Assembly (NCBI GenBank): GCA_023375785.1
Contig: SZWC01006753.1
Coordinates: 18,903 to 82,902, forward strand
Direction of reading: 5' to 3'
Source: Penium margaritaceum
Taxonomy: Eukaryota > Streptophyta > Zygnematophyceae > Desmidiales > Peniaceae
Length of the DNA stretch: 64,000 nucleotides
Shown here in pieces: positions 12,316 to 22,219 of the stretch. A program made the position numbers and the translations under genes. Every line of letters begins with the position of its first letter. The first letter of the stretch is position 1. The notes beneath the pieces were generated by a model. The model had not been told where the DNA came from. It did not search any database and saw only the letters and a list, made by a program, of their open reading frames with translations.

Positions 12316-13529
12316 TGTTGGTTTTTGTGCACATTGTGCTCTGTTGTGTCCTCCCGGCTTGTGTACATCGGCGTGCAGATGACTGACGGCGAGACTCGAC
12401 GCTGATGGAGTGTCGTCCAGTGGAGCCGACGCACGCTGAGGTTGTCTCGCAGTTCGCTGGAGCCTCCTCTCTCTGGCGACGTGTTCAGCTCCATCGGTAG
12501 GCCTCCTCGGCGGTCGCGCTGCCGGCAGTCACTGCCATCGCAGTCGCTGTTTGCATGCGTCCAGCGCGTACTGTCGTGCCTGCGTCGTCATGCGCTGCCT
12601 AGGGTCCCTGTTGCATGTTGCATGGCCCTGTTCGGCAGCATAAACCATCGTGGGCACTGCCTGGGTTCAGGCTGCCATAACTCCTCGCAACTGTTTTTCT
12701 AGCGGATTCTGACCGCACGGTTGTGTTTGCATCGTTGGTATCATGGTATGGTCCAGTTTTCAGGCAAAACGGACGACGCCCNTCGACGCTAATGGAGTAT
12801 CGTCCGGTGGAGCCGACGCACGCTGAGGTCGTCTCGCAGTTCGCTGGAGCCTCCTCTCTCCGGCGACGTGTTCAGCTCCATCGGCAGGCCTCCTCGGCGG
12901 TCGCGCTGCCGGCAGTCACTGCCATCGCAGTCGCTGTTTGCATGCGTCCAGCGCGTACTGTCGTGCCTGCGTCGTCATGCGCTGCCTAGGGTCCCTGTTG
13001 CATGTTGCATGGCCCTGTTCGGCAGCATAAACCATCGTGGGCACTGCCTGGGTTCAGGCTGCCATACCTCCTCGCTACTATTTTCCTAGCGGATTCTGAC
13101 CGCACGGCTGCGTTCGCAGCGTCGGTATTATGGTATGGTCCAGTTTTCAGGCAAAACGGATGACGCCCGGGTTTTGGGCTCTGGGCCGTCTGGCAGCCTC
13201 ACTGAGAAAACCTGCCAGCCTGAAATTAGCTATTTTCTGATTGGCTGATGAACTGAGTAACAAGCTCTACAGAGGTTGGGGGGGGGGCTGGAACTTGGAG
13301 GGGTCCCCCATTGCTGTTCATTCTTGATTGCTAATCAGTTTCTATCAGTTTCCAGCTGCTTTCTGGCGCTAACACTGGCGCGCGTACTTCTGAATAACAA
13401 ACCCAGAGCTTCCAGACTTAGACTCTAGAGCAGTAGACTGAGGGGGCAGCTGACTTACGCAACAAGCGTGGAAGCCCGCACGCTGCATCAACAACGCAGC
13501 TGCCCCAACCTGCTGCCTAGTTTCTTTCT
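12316..13529 (+). repeat. E2 5' LTR (with an assembly-joined partial duplicate)
   Basis: It begins TGTTGGTTTTTGTG and ends just before the primer site at 13530. A single N at 12782 separates two near-identical copies of about 380 bp (12398-12781 and 12783 onward). Without that duplicate the LTR would be about 825 bp, which matches the 3' copy. The two halves differ at a few bases, so they may be two alleles or two LTR copies placed side by side. Confidence 0.75.
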
Positions 13530-13548
13530 TGGTATCAAAGCCAGAGCG
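13530..13548 (+). other. E2 primer-binding site (tRNA-iMet 3' end)
   Basis: TGGTATCAAAGCCAGAGC resembles TGGTATCAGAGC, the complement of the 3' end of plant initiator tRNA-Met used by most plant copia elements. It directly follows the 5' LTR. Confidence 0.75.
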
Positions 13549-13619
13549 TAGCAGCAGCAGCAGTAGAATCACGTACAGGTGCCAGACAACGCCGGCGGAC
13601 TTCCATATGCGCCAATGCA

Positions 13620-13741
13620 GGGGAAATGCTGCCGGATTTTTTCTGGCAGCATTAACCCGCCTGGTGGCGGCGTCAAACATTTTCCCACGGCCACTGGGCC
13701 AGGGGAAATGCTACCGGATTTTTTCCGGCAGCACTAACCCC
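13620..13741 (+). repeat. Paired 38-bp direct repeats, each a stem-loop, in E2 leader
   Basis: GGGGAAATGCTGCCGG... (about 13620-13658) and GGGGAAATGCTACCGG... (about 13703-13741) are near copies. Each folds as TGCTGCC / GGCAGCA around a T-rich loop (13627-13651 and 13709-13733). The position between primer site and gag is where LTR elements keep packaging or dimerisation signals; that role is inference. Confidence 0.6.
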
Positions 13742-13837
13742 CACGCTGGACGCAAGGAAGTGAGCGGCTGACCACGTTAGGCCCCTGCTGACGACGGCAC
13801 AAGACAGCGACGTCCTTAGGTGTGACTGATAGCAGCA

Positions 13838-14098
13838 GCCAGTAGCAGTAGCAGCAGCTTGCCGCGGCAGCGAGCAGTGGCAACAGCAGCCAACAGCAGC
13901 AGCAGGGAGCAGCGGCTGGCAGCAGCAGCAGCTCGCAGCAGCAGCAGCCCGCAGCAGCAGCAGGCGGCAGCACCAGCAGCTGCAGCGAGCAGCAGCTTGC
14001 AACAGCAGCTGCTCGCAGCAGCAAGCAGCAGCAGCAGCAGGCGACAGTAGCAGCAGCCGGCTGTAGCAGTTCGCAACAGCTGCAGCTGTAGCAGCTGC

Positions 14099-14132
<34 letters not shown>

Positions 14133-14345
14133 GCAGCAACTACGATAGCAACAGCAGCTACAGCAGCCACAGCAGGAGCAGCAGCAGCAGCAGCAGCAGC
14201 AGCAACTGCAGCAGCAGTAGCAGCAGCAAAACAGTAGCAGTAGTAGCAGTAGCAGCAGTAGCTACAGCGGGCAGCAAAAACGCCGGCAACAGCAGCGGCA
14301 GCAGCAGCAGCAGAAGCAGCATCAACAGTAGCAACTGCAGCAACC
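13838..14345 (+). repeat. Interrupted CAG trinucleotide tract 1
   Basis: About 500 bp is dominated by CAG/GCA triplets with interruptions (CAA, TAG, GCTGCAG). All six frames give runs of single residues (Ser, Gln/Ala, or Leu/Ala/Cys on the other strand). It lies in the E2 leader upstream of gag. Confidence 0.9.
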
Positions 14346-14615
14346 ACTGCTGACGTCAGCGGCTGTCCGCTGACGTCACTACTAACGTCATCAACCACAT
14401 ACACAAAAAAAAGTTGAAAACCAGGAGGACACCAGGGGACTCTGGTGACGTCTGCCATCCTTGGCAGACGTCACTCTTGACATGAGCAGCACACACCCAA
14501 CAACAAAGGACACAAAAAATTAACAAGGCTTTGGACACACCATGGCTGACTCTCACTAGGCGGAGGGGTCCTCCTCTGCGGGGGGGACCCCTACCTCCCC
14601 TTTCTTGCGGCACTT

Positions 14616-14990
14616 GCAGCAGCAAGAGCTGCACCAGCAGCAGCAGCAGCAGCAGCAGTAGCAGTAGTAACAGTAGCGGCAGCAGCAACAACAGCAGCAG
14701 CAGCAGTAGCAGCAGCAGCGGCAGCCGCAGCAGCGGTAGCAGCTGTAGCAGCCACACCAGTCGCTGCAGTAGTAGCAACGGCTGCCGCAGCAGCAGTAGT
14801 AGCCGCTACACCACCAGTAGCAGCAGCAGCAGCAACAGCAGCGGCAGCAGCAGCAGTAGCAGCAGCAACCGCTGCAGCAGCAGCAGCAGCAACAACAGCA
14901 GCAGCAACAGCAGCGGCTGCCACTACAGCAACAACAGCACCAGCATCGGCAGCAGCAGCAGCAGCAGCAGCCGCTGGAGCCCCAGCAGTC
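14616..14990 (+). repeat. Interrupted CAG trinucleotide tract 2
   Basis: A second CAG-dominated tract of about 375 bp runs up to the start of E2 gag. A non-repetitive spacer of about 270 bp separates it from tract 1. Translations through it are low-complexity artefacts of the repeat. Confidence 0.9.
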
Positions 14991-15024
14991 CAGTGGTGTT
15001 GTCGGCGACGACCCTGATCCCATC

Positions 15025-16680
15025 GTGGCTCTTCAGCACCAGCTCGCCGCCTTAACGCAGCAGCTTGCCGCGCTACAGCCACCAGCCTCCCAACCTGCCA
15101 CCAGTGTGCTGCCATCATTTGTCCCTCCAAGACACACCAGCCCGGCTGTGTCAGCTGCCACATATTACCTAGCACAGCAGCAGACTCAGCACCAGAGGCA
15201 GAACGTGACCTCCGTCCTTGGCCCCACTCTGGGTGCCGGCCGTAGGCGGGACTTTGAGACGCCGCCGCCGCCGCTTCAGGCCGGCGAGCAGTTCCGGAGC
15301 TGGGAACTCAACTTCCGGATCTGGGCCCAAGGTGAGGGTCTCTGGACGTACTACACCCTCCCTTATGACTCCACCCAGGCCGACCAGCTGTATGACGCTG
15401 GTCGCGCCGTTCGTGCCTTAGTCCCAGTCGCTCCTCCGGCGTCCCGCCTGGCCCTCGAGCCTTTCCTCGGCGACTTAACCACTGACGTCCCTCCAAACCC
15501 TNCTTCCGGATCTGGGCCCAAGGTGAGGGTCTCTGGACGTACTACACCCTCCCTTATGACTCCACCCAGGCCGACCAGCTGTATGACGCTGGTCGCGCCG
15601 TTCGTGCCTTAGTCCCAGTCGCTCCTCCGGCGTCCCGCCTGGCCCTCGAGCCTTTCCTCGGCGACTTAACCACTGACGTCCCTCCAAACCCTGCCGCCGC
15701 CTGGCATGTCCTTACCAGGCCCCATCGCCTGTCCAGCGACGCTGAGATCAGTCTCCTGCTCCGGGAGTTCAACTCCCTACACATGGGGGAGACCGAGATG
15801 GTCACTGCCTACTGGCAGCGGGCAGAGGACATCCTTCGACGTCTCGGTACATCTGCTCTGCCCCCTCTGTCCGCGCTTCTCACCATCAAGCGCGACGCCA
15901 CCAGCGCGTACGCGGACGTCTTCGTGCACTACCCCCAGGACGTCCTCTCCACCATGGCGGCCCAGGGTACCCTCATGCCCTCGGTGTACGAGCTCTTCCT
16001 CCGTGTTGAGGAAGCTCGATAAAAGTCCCAGCTCCATCGCATGGAGGCGCTTGCATCCCCTGCCGTCGCCTCCCCTGCCGGTGCCTCCCTCCCCGTCACT
16101 TCACCTGTCGTTGCCTCCGTGGCCGTCGCCTCCCCCGCCGCAGCTACCTCATCGTCATAAAAAACAAAGAAGAAGTGCAAGAACAAAAAAGGCAAGGGTC
16201 CCTTGCAACAGCAGCAGCAGCAGTCGTTGACCGGATCGAGCGGTGGTGGCGCGGTCTGCCACAACTGCAGTCGGCTTGGACACGGGTGGTACACATGCCC
16301 TCTGCCGACGGACGAGGCCCGCGTCATCGCCACCCTGCAATGCCAGCGGGAGAACCGTCTCGCCTCTGCCGCTGTCGCTACTACTGACACTTCGACCTCG
16401 TCCTGCAGCTCGGCCGCTCCGACAGTTTTGCCTGTCCTGCAAACGCCCTCGCAGCAGCAGTACTACTCCCAGGCATTGGCGCTTCCGCTTCCTTCGTCGG
16501 CCCAGTCCTCTTACTACCCGCGCTCCGGCGCTGTGACTCTGTACTCGGTTAGACTCCCGGGCCATCCTCCCGTGAGCGTCAGCTGGAGTAGTACATCGCG
16601 CTCCAGCTTGGCCTGCCTCGCCCTCCTCCCTAGGGAAGTGCGAGTTGCGTCACTTCTTGCCCTCCTGCACAACCCTGCAT
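15025..16680 (+). pseudogene. E2 copia gag
   Basis: It starts with a Gln/Leu-rich coiled-coil-like stretch (MALQHQLAALTQQLAALQ). The gag core has FRSWELNFRIWAQGEGLW and further on EFNSLHMGETEMVTAYW. A CCHC zinc knuckle (CHNCSRLGHGWYTC) lies near 16258-16300. Gag forms the virus-like particle and binds RNA. A single N at 15502 joins two identical 190-bp copies (15312-15501 and 15503-15692). Broken. Confidence 0.75.
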
Positions 16681-18220
16681 GACTGAGTCTGAGCTACGGT
16701 CCTGTCCCGTCTCTTCATCTGTCTTGTCGTCTCCTGTGGTCTCCTCCACCCCACTCCTTGACGACATTGCGCGGCTTGACGATTGGGAGTCTTGTTTTGC
16801 GCCCCCTTCCACCGCGTCCGCGTCCCTTGCTTGTTGTCATGTGACCGTCAGCGATCTAGCAACCCCTGTCCAGGACCCTGCTGAGACCTGGATCATCGAC
16901 TCCGGGGCCACGCATCACATGACGGCCTCTCGCGAGGCCTTTAGTCTGCTTGGCCCTGTCCGCGATGTCTCCGATGTCCGAACGGGCTCCGGACAGGTGT
17001 TACTGGTCCATGGTGTTGGTGTGGTTCGTTTCCGTGGTCCTGCCGGTGACGTCTTTCTGACTGATGTTCTCTTCGTCCCTGGTCTCGAGCTCAGCCTCCT
17101 TTCCGTGACTGCCCTTGACCGCATGAGCATGGACGTTGTGCACTCGCGTGGTGTTGGCACTGTGTCGTTGCGTCCGTCTGGTCTTCTCATCCTACATGCA
17201 NGTCTGCTTGGCCCTGTCCGCGATGTCTCCGATGTCCGAACGGGCTCCGGACAGGTGTTACTGGTCCATGGTGTTGGTGTGGTTCGTTTCCGTGGTCCTG
17301 CCGGTGACGTCTTTCTGACTGATGTTCTCTTCGTCCCTGGTCTCGAGCTCAGCCTCCTTTCCGTGACTGCCCTTGACCGCATGAGCATGGACGTTGTGCA
17401 CTCGCGTGGTGTTGGCACTGTGTCGTTGCGTCCGTCTGGTCTTCTCATCCTACATGCAACCGCCCGTGGCAACCTGTGGCATGTCCCTCGCCTCTTCTCT
17501 TCCTCTCCCGTCTCCGCCTCGTCGGCCGCCACAGGCCATGTTTTCGTGACTTGTACGCTCTCTCCTCAGCACATCCGCCTCTTGCACCGTCGCCTTTGTT
17601 ACGTCCATTCCGCCGCCATAGACAGCATGCTCCGCACCCAGCCGGCCAAGGGCCTTGACCCGGAGACTTTCCCTCTCCCGTGCCCCCCTAAGTGCATTGA
17701 TTGCGCTCAGGGGAAGATGCATCGATCCACGTACCCCTTGTCTTCCTCCAGTGTGTCCGCCCCTCTTGACCTGGTCCACTCAAACGTCATGGGCCCTCTC
17801 CCTACCGCGTCCATTGGGGAACACGGCCGTTATGTCCTCACCCTCACGGATGACTATTCCCGCTACCGCTGGGTCTTCTGCCTCCAGCAGAAGAGCGATG
17901 TCGCTCGGGCCGTTCATGACTGGCACGTCCTTGCAGAATGCGAGTGTGGCCATCCTCTTCACCGCTTTTGCTCTGATCGCGGCGGCGAGTACATGGGCGA
18001 GGCCACGGCCTTTCTCGCCTCCCACGGCATCCACCATGAGACGTCTGCGCACTACACACCCGCCCAGAAGGGCGTCTCCGAGTGCTGGAACCGCACCATG
18101 GCCGACGCGGTCCGCACCATGTGCGTTGAGTCCGGTCTGTCCGATGGCTTCTATTTTGAGGCCATGGCCTACATGACCTGGGTATGGAACCGGATTCCCC
18201 ACGGTCCTCTTCCCCGCTAG
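16679..18220 (+). CDS. E2 copia protease, gag-pre-integrase and integrase core
   Basis: A long open piece. The aspartic protease block TWIIDSGATHHMTASREAF lies near 16890, followed by VLFVPGLELSLLSVTALDR. The gag-pre-integrase region and CIDCAQGKMHRSTYP lead to the integrase core: PLDLVHSNVMGPL, YVLTLTDDYSRYRWVF and FCSDRGGEYMG, then HYTPAQKGVSECWNRTM with the conserved Glu region. The protease segment appears twice because a single N at 17201 joins two identical 257-bp copies (16944-17200 and 17202-17458). Part of a broken retroelement. Confidence 0.85.
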   Translation: MTESELRSCPVSSSVLSSPVVSSTPLLDDIARLDDWESCFAPPSTASASLACCHVTVSDLATPVQDPAETWIIDSGATHHMTASREAFSLLGPVRDVSDVRTGSGQVLLVHGVGVVRFRGPAGDVFLTDVLFVPGLELSLLSVTALDRMSMDVVHSRGVGTVSLRPSGLLILHAXLLGPVRDVSDVRTGSGQVLLVHGVGVVRFRGPAGDVFLTDVLFVPGLELSLLSVTALDRMSMDVVHSRGVGTVSLRPSGLLILHATARGNLWHVPRLFSSSPVSASSAATGHVFVTCTLSPQHIRLLHRRLCYVHSAAIDSMLRTQPAKGLDPETFPLPCPPKCIDCAQGKMHRSTYPLSSSSVSAPLDLVHSNVMGPLPTASIGEHGRYVLTLTDDYSRYRWVFCLQQKSDVARAVHDWHVLAECECGHPLHRFCSDRGGEYMGEATAFLASHGIHHETSAHYTPAQKGVSECWNRTMADAVRTMCVESGLSDGFYFEAMAYMTWVWNRIPHGPLPR

Positions 18221-18364
18221 TCCACACCCTACCAGCACTGGTGCGGTCGGCGCGCGTTCCTCCGCCCGGCTTGCGTCTGGGGCTGCGTCGCCATTGTATG
18301 GCTGCCCGCCCCACAGCAGGGCGGCAAGCTCGCCCCGCGCGGCCGCCCTTGCACCCTCCTCGGT

Positions 18365-19261
18365 GTGTCTCGTCAGTCTAAGGCCTGGCGGTTCTGGGAC
18401 CCGTCCCGGTACTACATCGTTGAGTCCCGCGATGCCCTCTTCTTCAAGGACCTGTTTCCCCGCAACCTCATCCACTCCGACTCGTCCGTGTCCCTCCCGT
18501 CGCGAGGGGGAGTGGTGAGTCCGTCCTCCGTCCTGTCGCTTCCGGGTGACACAGCAATCTGTCCCTCTGAGCCAGCAGCCCCAGTCGCGTCCGCTGGCCC
18601 CTCCTGGCCAGCAACGCCCGTGGCGTCCGCTGGCCCCTCCGGGCCAGTAGCCCCAGTCGCGTCCGCTGGCCCCTCAAGGCCAACAGCGCCGGTCGCGTCT
18701 GCTGGCCCCTCCGGGCCAGCAGCCCCAGTCACGTCCGCTGGCCCCTCCGAGCCAGCAGCCCTAGTCACGTCCGCTGGTCCCTTCGAGCCAGCAGCGCCGA
18801 TCGCGTCCGCTGACCCCTCTGGGCCAGCAGCCCCAGTCGCGTCCGCTGGTCCCCCTGGGCCAGTAGCCTCAGTCACGTCCGCTGGCCCCTCCGAGCCAGC
18901 AACGCCGGTCGCGTCCGCTGACCCCTCCAAGCCTGCAGCCCCAGTCGCGTCCGCTGGCCCCTCCGGGCCAGCAGCCCAAGTCACGTCCGCTGGCCCCTCC
19001 GAGCCAGTAGCGCCGGTCGCGTCCGCTGACCCCTCCAGGCCAGCAGCCCCAGTCGCGTCCGCTGGCCCCTCCGGACCAGCAGCCCCAGTCGCGTCGGCTG
19101 GCCCCTCCAGGCCAGCAGCCCCAGTCACGTCCGCTGGCCCCCCCGGGCCAGCAGCCCTAGTCGCATCCGCTGGCCCCTCCGAGCCAGCAAACCCAGTTGC
19201 TCCGCTGGCTCCTCTACGCCAGGCGTCTTGTCCGCCTCCGTTGGCCCATCGGACTCAGTGA
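18365..19261 (+). CDS. E2 Pol linker: integrase C-terminal piece plus 12-residue repeat array
   Basis: An open stretch of 298 codons. The first part ([20 protein letters not shown]) is the conserved C-terminal motif of copia integrases. It is followed by an array of 18 copies of a 12-residue Pro/Ala/Ser repeat (consensus [12 protein letters not shown]). In copia Pol this linker is normally variable and unstructured, so an expanded repeat there is tolerated. The opposite strand is also open for 238 codons, which is a by-product of the repeat. Confidence 0.75.
   Translation: MSRQSKAWRFWDPSRYYIVESRDALFFKDLFPRNLIHSDSSVSLPSRGGVVSPSSVLSLPGDTAICPSEPAAPVASAGPSWPATPVASAGPSGPVAPVASAGPSRPTAPVASAGPSGPAAPVTSAGPSEPAALVTSAGPFEPAAPIASADPSGPAAPVASAGPPGPVASVTSAGPSEPATPVASADPSKPAAPVASAGPSGPAAQVTSAGPSEPVAPVASADPSRPAAPVASAGPSGPAAPVASAGPSRPAAPVTSAGPPGPAALVASAGPSEPANPVAPLAPLRQASCPPPLAHRTQ
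18566..19213 (+). repeat. 36-bp tandem repeat, 18 units, in E2 Pol
   Basis: Eighteen in-register units of exactly 36 bp encode S(G/E/R/K)[10 protein letters not shown] variants. The differences are mostly synonymous or swap G/E/R/K. Three further units lie at about 19390-19492, after a segment with a duplicated cacttctccgtggcggcg block (about 19327 and 19494). Confidence 0.9.
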
Positions 19262-19559
19262 CATCTCCTACCCGGTCACGCTACACACGTGGCCCAGGCG
19301 GCAGCCTCCGACCTCGGCCGACAGTGCAGACCACTTCTCCGTGGCGGCGTCCAGTGTAGCACACTTCTCCATGGCGGCGGACGTGACTTGGTCGCGTCCG
19401 CTGACCCCTCCAAGCCTGCAGCCCCAGTCGCGTCCGCTGACCCCTCCAAGCCTGCAGCCCCAGTCGCGTCCGCTGGCCCCTCCAAGCCTGCACACTTCTC
19501 CGTGGCGGCGTCCAGTGTAGCACCGCTGACCCCGCACTCTTTCTCAGCCCACAAGGTCA

Positions 19560-20550
19560 GACCTTCGCCGTAGTTCTGGTATACGTTGACAATCTCCTCA
19601 TTGCATCGCCAGACACGGCAGCCATCCAGCGTGTCAAGGACTTGCTGCATGCCGCCTACCAGATGAAGGATCTTGGGTCTGCCCAAGTCTTCCTGGGCAT
19701 GGAGCTCGAGCGTGATCCCTCTCAGGGCATCCTACATGTCCACCACGCTACCTATGTGCAGACCCTGTCAGCTTGCTTCACCGAGGACCTGCCCCTTGTG
19801 TCCAACGCATCCTCAACCATGTCGCCCGACGGCCACGTGAAGCTGAAGAGTCCTGACCCAGCTGTTGTGGGGGAGCCAGTTGATGTGACCACGTATCTGC
19901 GGATCATCAAGTCACTGATGTTCCTGGCGACGACGACGCGTCCAGACATCGCGTTCTTCGTCAACCTCTTGGCCAAGTTCTCTCAAGATCCGCCTCACGT
20001 CCACTACGAGGCCGCGATCCGAGTGCTGCATTATGTCATCTCGACCCCTCGACGAGGTCTCATATTCCGTCGCCAGCCGTCCGTCGTTGTAGTGGGCTAC
20101 ACCGGTAGCGATTGGGTGGGCAATCCAGACGGTAAGAGTCGCACAGGCTGGATCTTCCTGATCGGTGGCACAGCTGTGTCCTGGCGCAGTGGCAAGCAGG
20201 GTTGCATTGCACGCAGCACTATTGAGACTGAGTACGTGGCCCTTGGCTCAGGCGCATGTGAGAGTGTGTGGTTGCGTTGTCTGTTGTCCGAGTTGCGTCA
20301 GTCTATCGCCTCCATCACCTTGCATTGTGACAATGAGAGTGCCATGGCCATTGTAGACAATGACAGTGTGCATCACACTCGCACAAAGCACATCAATGTT
20401 GAGTATCACTCTGTGCATTCGTTGTTGCACGATGGCAGCATCAGCATTGTGTGGGTTGAGACAGCACGGCAGCTGGCTTACTTCCTGACCAAGGCACTGA
20501 AGCGAGACTTGTTTAAGAAGGCTGTGAGTTCAGTCAGCGTGCGTCCGTGA
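19560..20550 (+). CDS. E2 copia RT C-terminal part and RNase H
   Basis: The open piece 19642-20550 (302 aa) plus upstream sequence shows the VVLVYVDNLLIAS block (YVDD position), QMKDLGSAQVFLGMEL and the RT connection. RNase H follows: YTGSDWVGNPDGKSRTGW, AVSWRSGKQGCIARSTIETEY, LHCDNESAMAI and HTRTKHINVEYH. It ends about 100 bp before the polypurine tract. Part of a broken element. Confidence 0.85.
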
Positions 20551-20649
20551 CTTGCTCTCTTTGTCTCTGCCTGCACTTCTGCGTGTTCTAGGGGAGTCTG
20601 TGTGTTGACCGTGTCTCTGCCCGCCCATGTGCACTACGCCTGTGAGTCA

Positions 20650-20657
20650 TGGGGGAG
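20650..20657 (+). other. E2 polypurine tract
   Basis: GGGGGAG immediately precedes the 3' LTR start TGTTGG. It is the standard plus-strand primer site of LTR elements. Confidence 0.75.
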
Positions 20658-21454
20658 TGTTGGTTTTTGTGCTCATTGGGCTCTGTTGTGTCCTCCCGGC
20701 TTGTGTACATCGGCGTGCAGATGACTGACGGCGAGACTCGACGCTGATGGAGTGTCATCCGGTGGAGCCGACGCACGCTGAGGTCATCTCGCAGCTCGCT
20801 GGAGCCTCCTCTCTATGGCGACGTGTTCACCTCCATCGGCAGGCCTCCTTGGTGGTCGCGCTGCCGGCAGTCACTGCCACCGCAGTTGCTGTCTGCATGC
20901 GTCCAGCGCGTACTGTCGTGCCGGTGTCGTCATGCGCTGCCTAGGGTCCCTGTTGCATGTTGCATGGCCCTGTTCGGCAACATAAACCTTCATGGGCATT
21001 GCCTGGGTTCAGGCTGCCATAACTCCTTGCTACTATTTTTCTAGGGGATGCTGACCGCACGGCTGCGTTTGCAGCGTTGGTATTATGGTATGGTCCAGTT
21101 TTCAGGCAAAACGGACGACGCCCGGGTTTTGGGCTGTCGGCCGTCTGGCAGGCCTCACTGAGAAAACCTGCGAACCTGAAACTAGCTTTTTTCTGATTGG
21201 CTGATGAACTGAGTAACAAGCTCTACAGAGCTGGGGGGGGGGCTAGAACTTGGAGGGGTCCCACATTGCTCTTCATTCTTGATTGCTAATCAGTTACTAT
21301 CAGTTTCCAGCTGCTTTCTGGCGCTAACACTGGCGCGCGCACTTCTGAGTAACAAACCCAGAGCTTCCAGACTTGGCCTCTAGAGCAGCAGACTGAGGGG
21401 GCAGCTGACTTAAGCAACGAGCGTGGAAGCCCGCACGTTGCATCAACAACGCAG
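20658..21454 (+). repeat. E2 3' LTR
   Basis: It begins TGTTGGTTTTTGTGCTC and tracks the 5' LTR at about 95 percent identity. It meets a hairpin built from the E2 Pol repeat at 21447-21510, after which E5 integrase sequence resumes. Confidence 0.8.
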
Positions 21455-21510
21455 CCCCAGTCACGTCTGCTGGCCCGGAGGGGCCAGCGGACGTGACTGG
21501 GGCTGCGTTG
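21447..21510. repeat. 64-bp near-perfect hairpin at the E2/E5 junction
   Basis: Arms 21447-21476 and 21481-21510 are 30 bp, with one mismatch and a 4-nt loop (GGAG). The arm sequence GCAGCCCCAGTCACGTCYGC is a piece of the 36-bp Pol repeat of E2 (for example near 18718-18745), present here in both orientations. Confidence 0.85.
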
Positions 21511-21572
21511 AATGGAGTTTTTTCCACTGCGGTGGAAGGTGCCGAATCATATGCAAGTCGGTTGGTTGGAAG
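21511..21572 (-). pseudogene. E5 gypsy integrase fragment left of E3
   Basis: The minus-strand reading LPTNRLAYDSAPSTAVEKTP matches the gypsy integrase block 'LP..E.AYN...h.s...sPF'. It continues the integrase that stops on the other side of E3 at 43575. The last five bases (GGAAG) pair with GTAAG at 43575-43579 as a worn target repeat of E3. Confidence 0.6.
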
Positions 21573-22219
21573 TGTCAGTGCGCCGGATAGCAACGGTCTA
21601 GAAAATAGGTCCCAACATGGGAGGCCTCCAACCACTCTTGATATTGCAACCAAGATAACATATCACCTTTGAACAAATGATCCACACTTTAGGTTCGTTC
21701 AGTTTGCAACCTCACAAAGTCGGCATGAAGGTCTTTATTGTCCACCCTTGGTTGGACACTCTGTAAGGAGTCTCAAAGGCAAGAACTGTAAATGGATGTA
21801 TTCAGGGTATAGGATTTTATACTTGTAGAGCTTTGCTAATGCTTGTACCAACAGTGGCTCCACAGGAGGCAACTTCAACCTACAGTCATACTTGGCGCGT
21901 CTTCAGACCGCCAAGTGTTATCCACAAGGCAGGCCTTTGTAAGCTTCCTAGAAGCTTCCTGTCCCATTTTTGGCCACAAAGACAATTGCGGCTGTTGCAA
22001 AGTTTGAACTTGCGACCCATGAGATCTGGTGCCTATTCCAACTAGGCCACAAAGGTGTATTTCATATGATGATCTCTGAAGGACATACCTACTACGGGCA
22101 GTACATTACTGGCCTAGCTCAGAATAAGGGGACGTACTCCATAGACCAGTGCATGCCTTGTCTGTCTGTGCATCCAGCTAGCTAGCCAGTGGACAAGGTG
22201 CATATCACTAAAAAAATAT
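21573..22219 (-). repeat. E3 3' LTR with tRNA-like module
   Basis: It begins TGTCAGTGCGCCGGATAG on the plus strand and aligns with 42929-43574. The right limit is set by the downstream polypurine tract (minus strand CAAGGGAGATA) and is uncertain by several bases. A tRNA-like segment lies at 21988-22054 on the minus strand. Confidence 0.75.

Larger units (their letters stand above)
12316..21454 (+). mobile_element. E2: Ty1/copia element with CAG-rich leader and Pol repeat
   Basis: Plus-strand LTRs (12316-13529 and 20658-21454) bracket a 3'-end type tRNA-iMet primer site, a long CAG-rich leader, gag with a zinc knuckle, protease, integrase, a 12-residue repeat array, RT/RNase H and a GGGGGAG polypurine tract. 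The LTRs agree at about 95 percent by eye, so it is young relative to its neighbours. It is broken in several places, some of which may be assembly joins (single N at 12782, 15502 and 17201). It is inserted in E1's 5' LTR. Confidence 0.85.

Noticed and set aside
13816-15175. Long frames of poly-Ser, poly-Leu, poly-Ala and poly-Cys on both strands
   Set aside because: All are translations of the CAG/CTG tracts in different frames.
15312-15692. Tandem duplication inside E2 gag as a real event
   Set aside because: The copies are identical and separated by a single N, which fits an assembly join better.
18412-19128. 238-codon minus-strand frame opposite the E2 Pol repeat
   Set aside because: It is the reverse strand of a stop-free 36-bp repeat; the composition explains the open frame.
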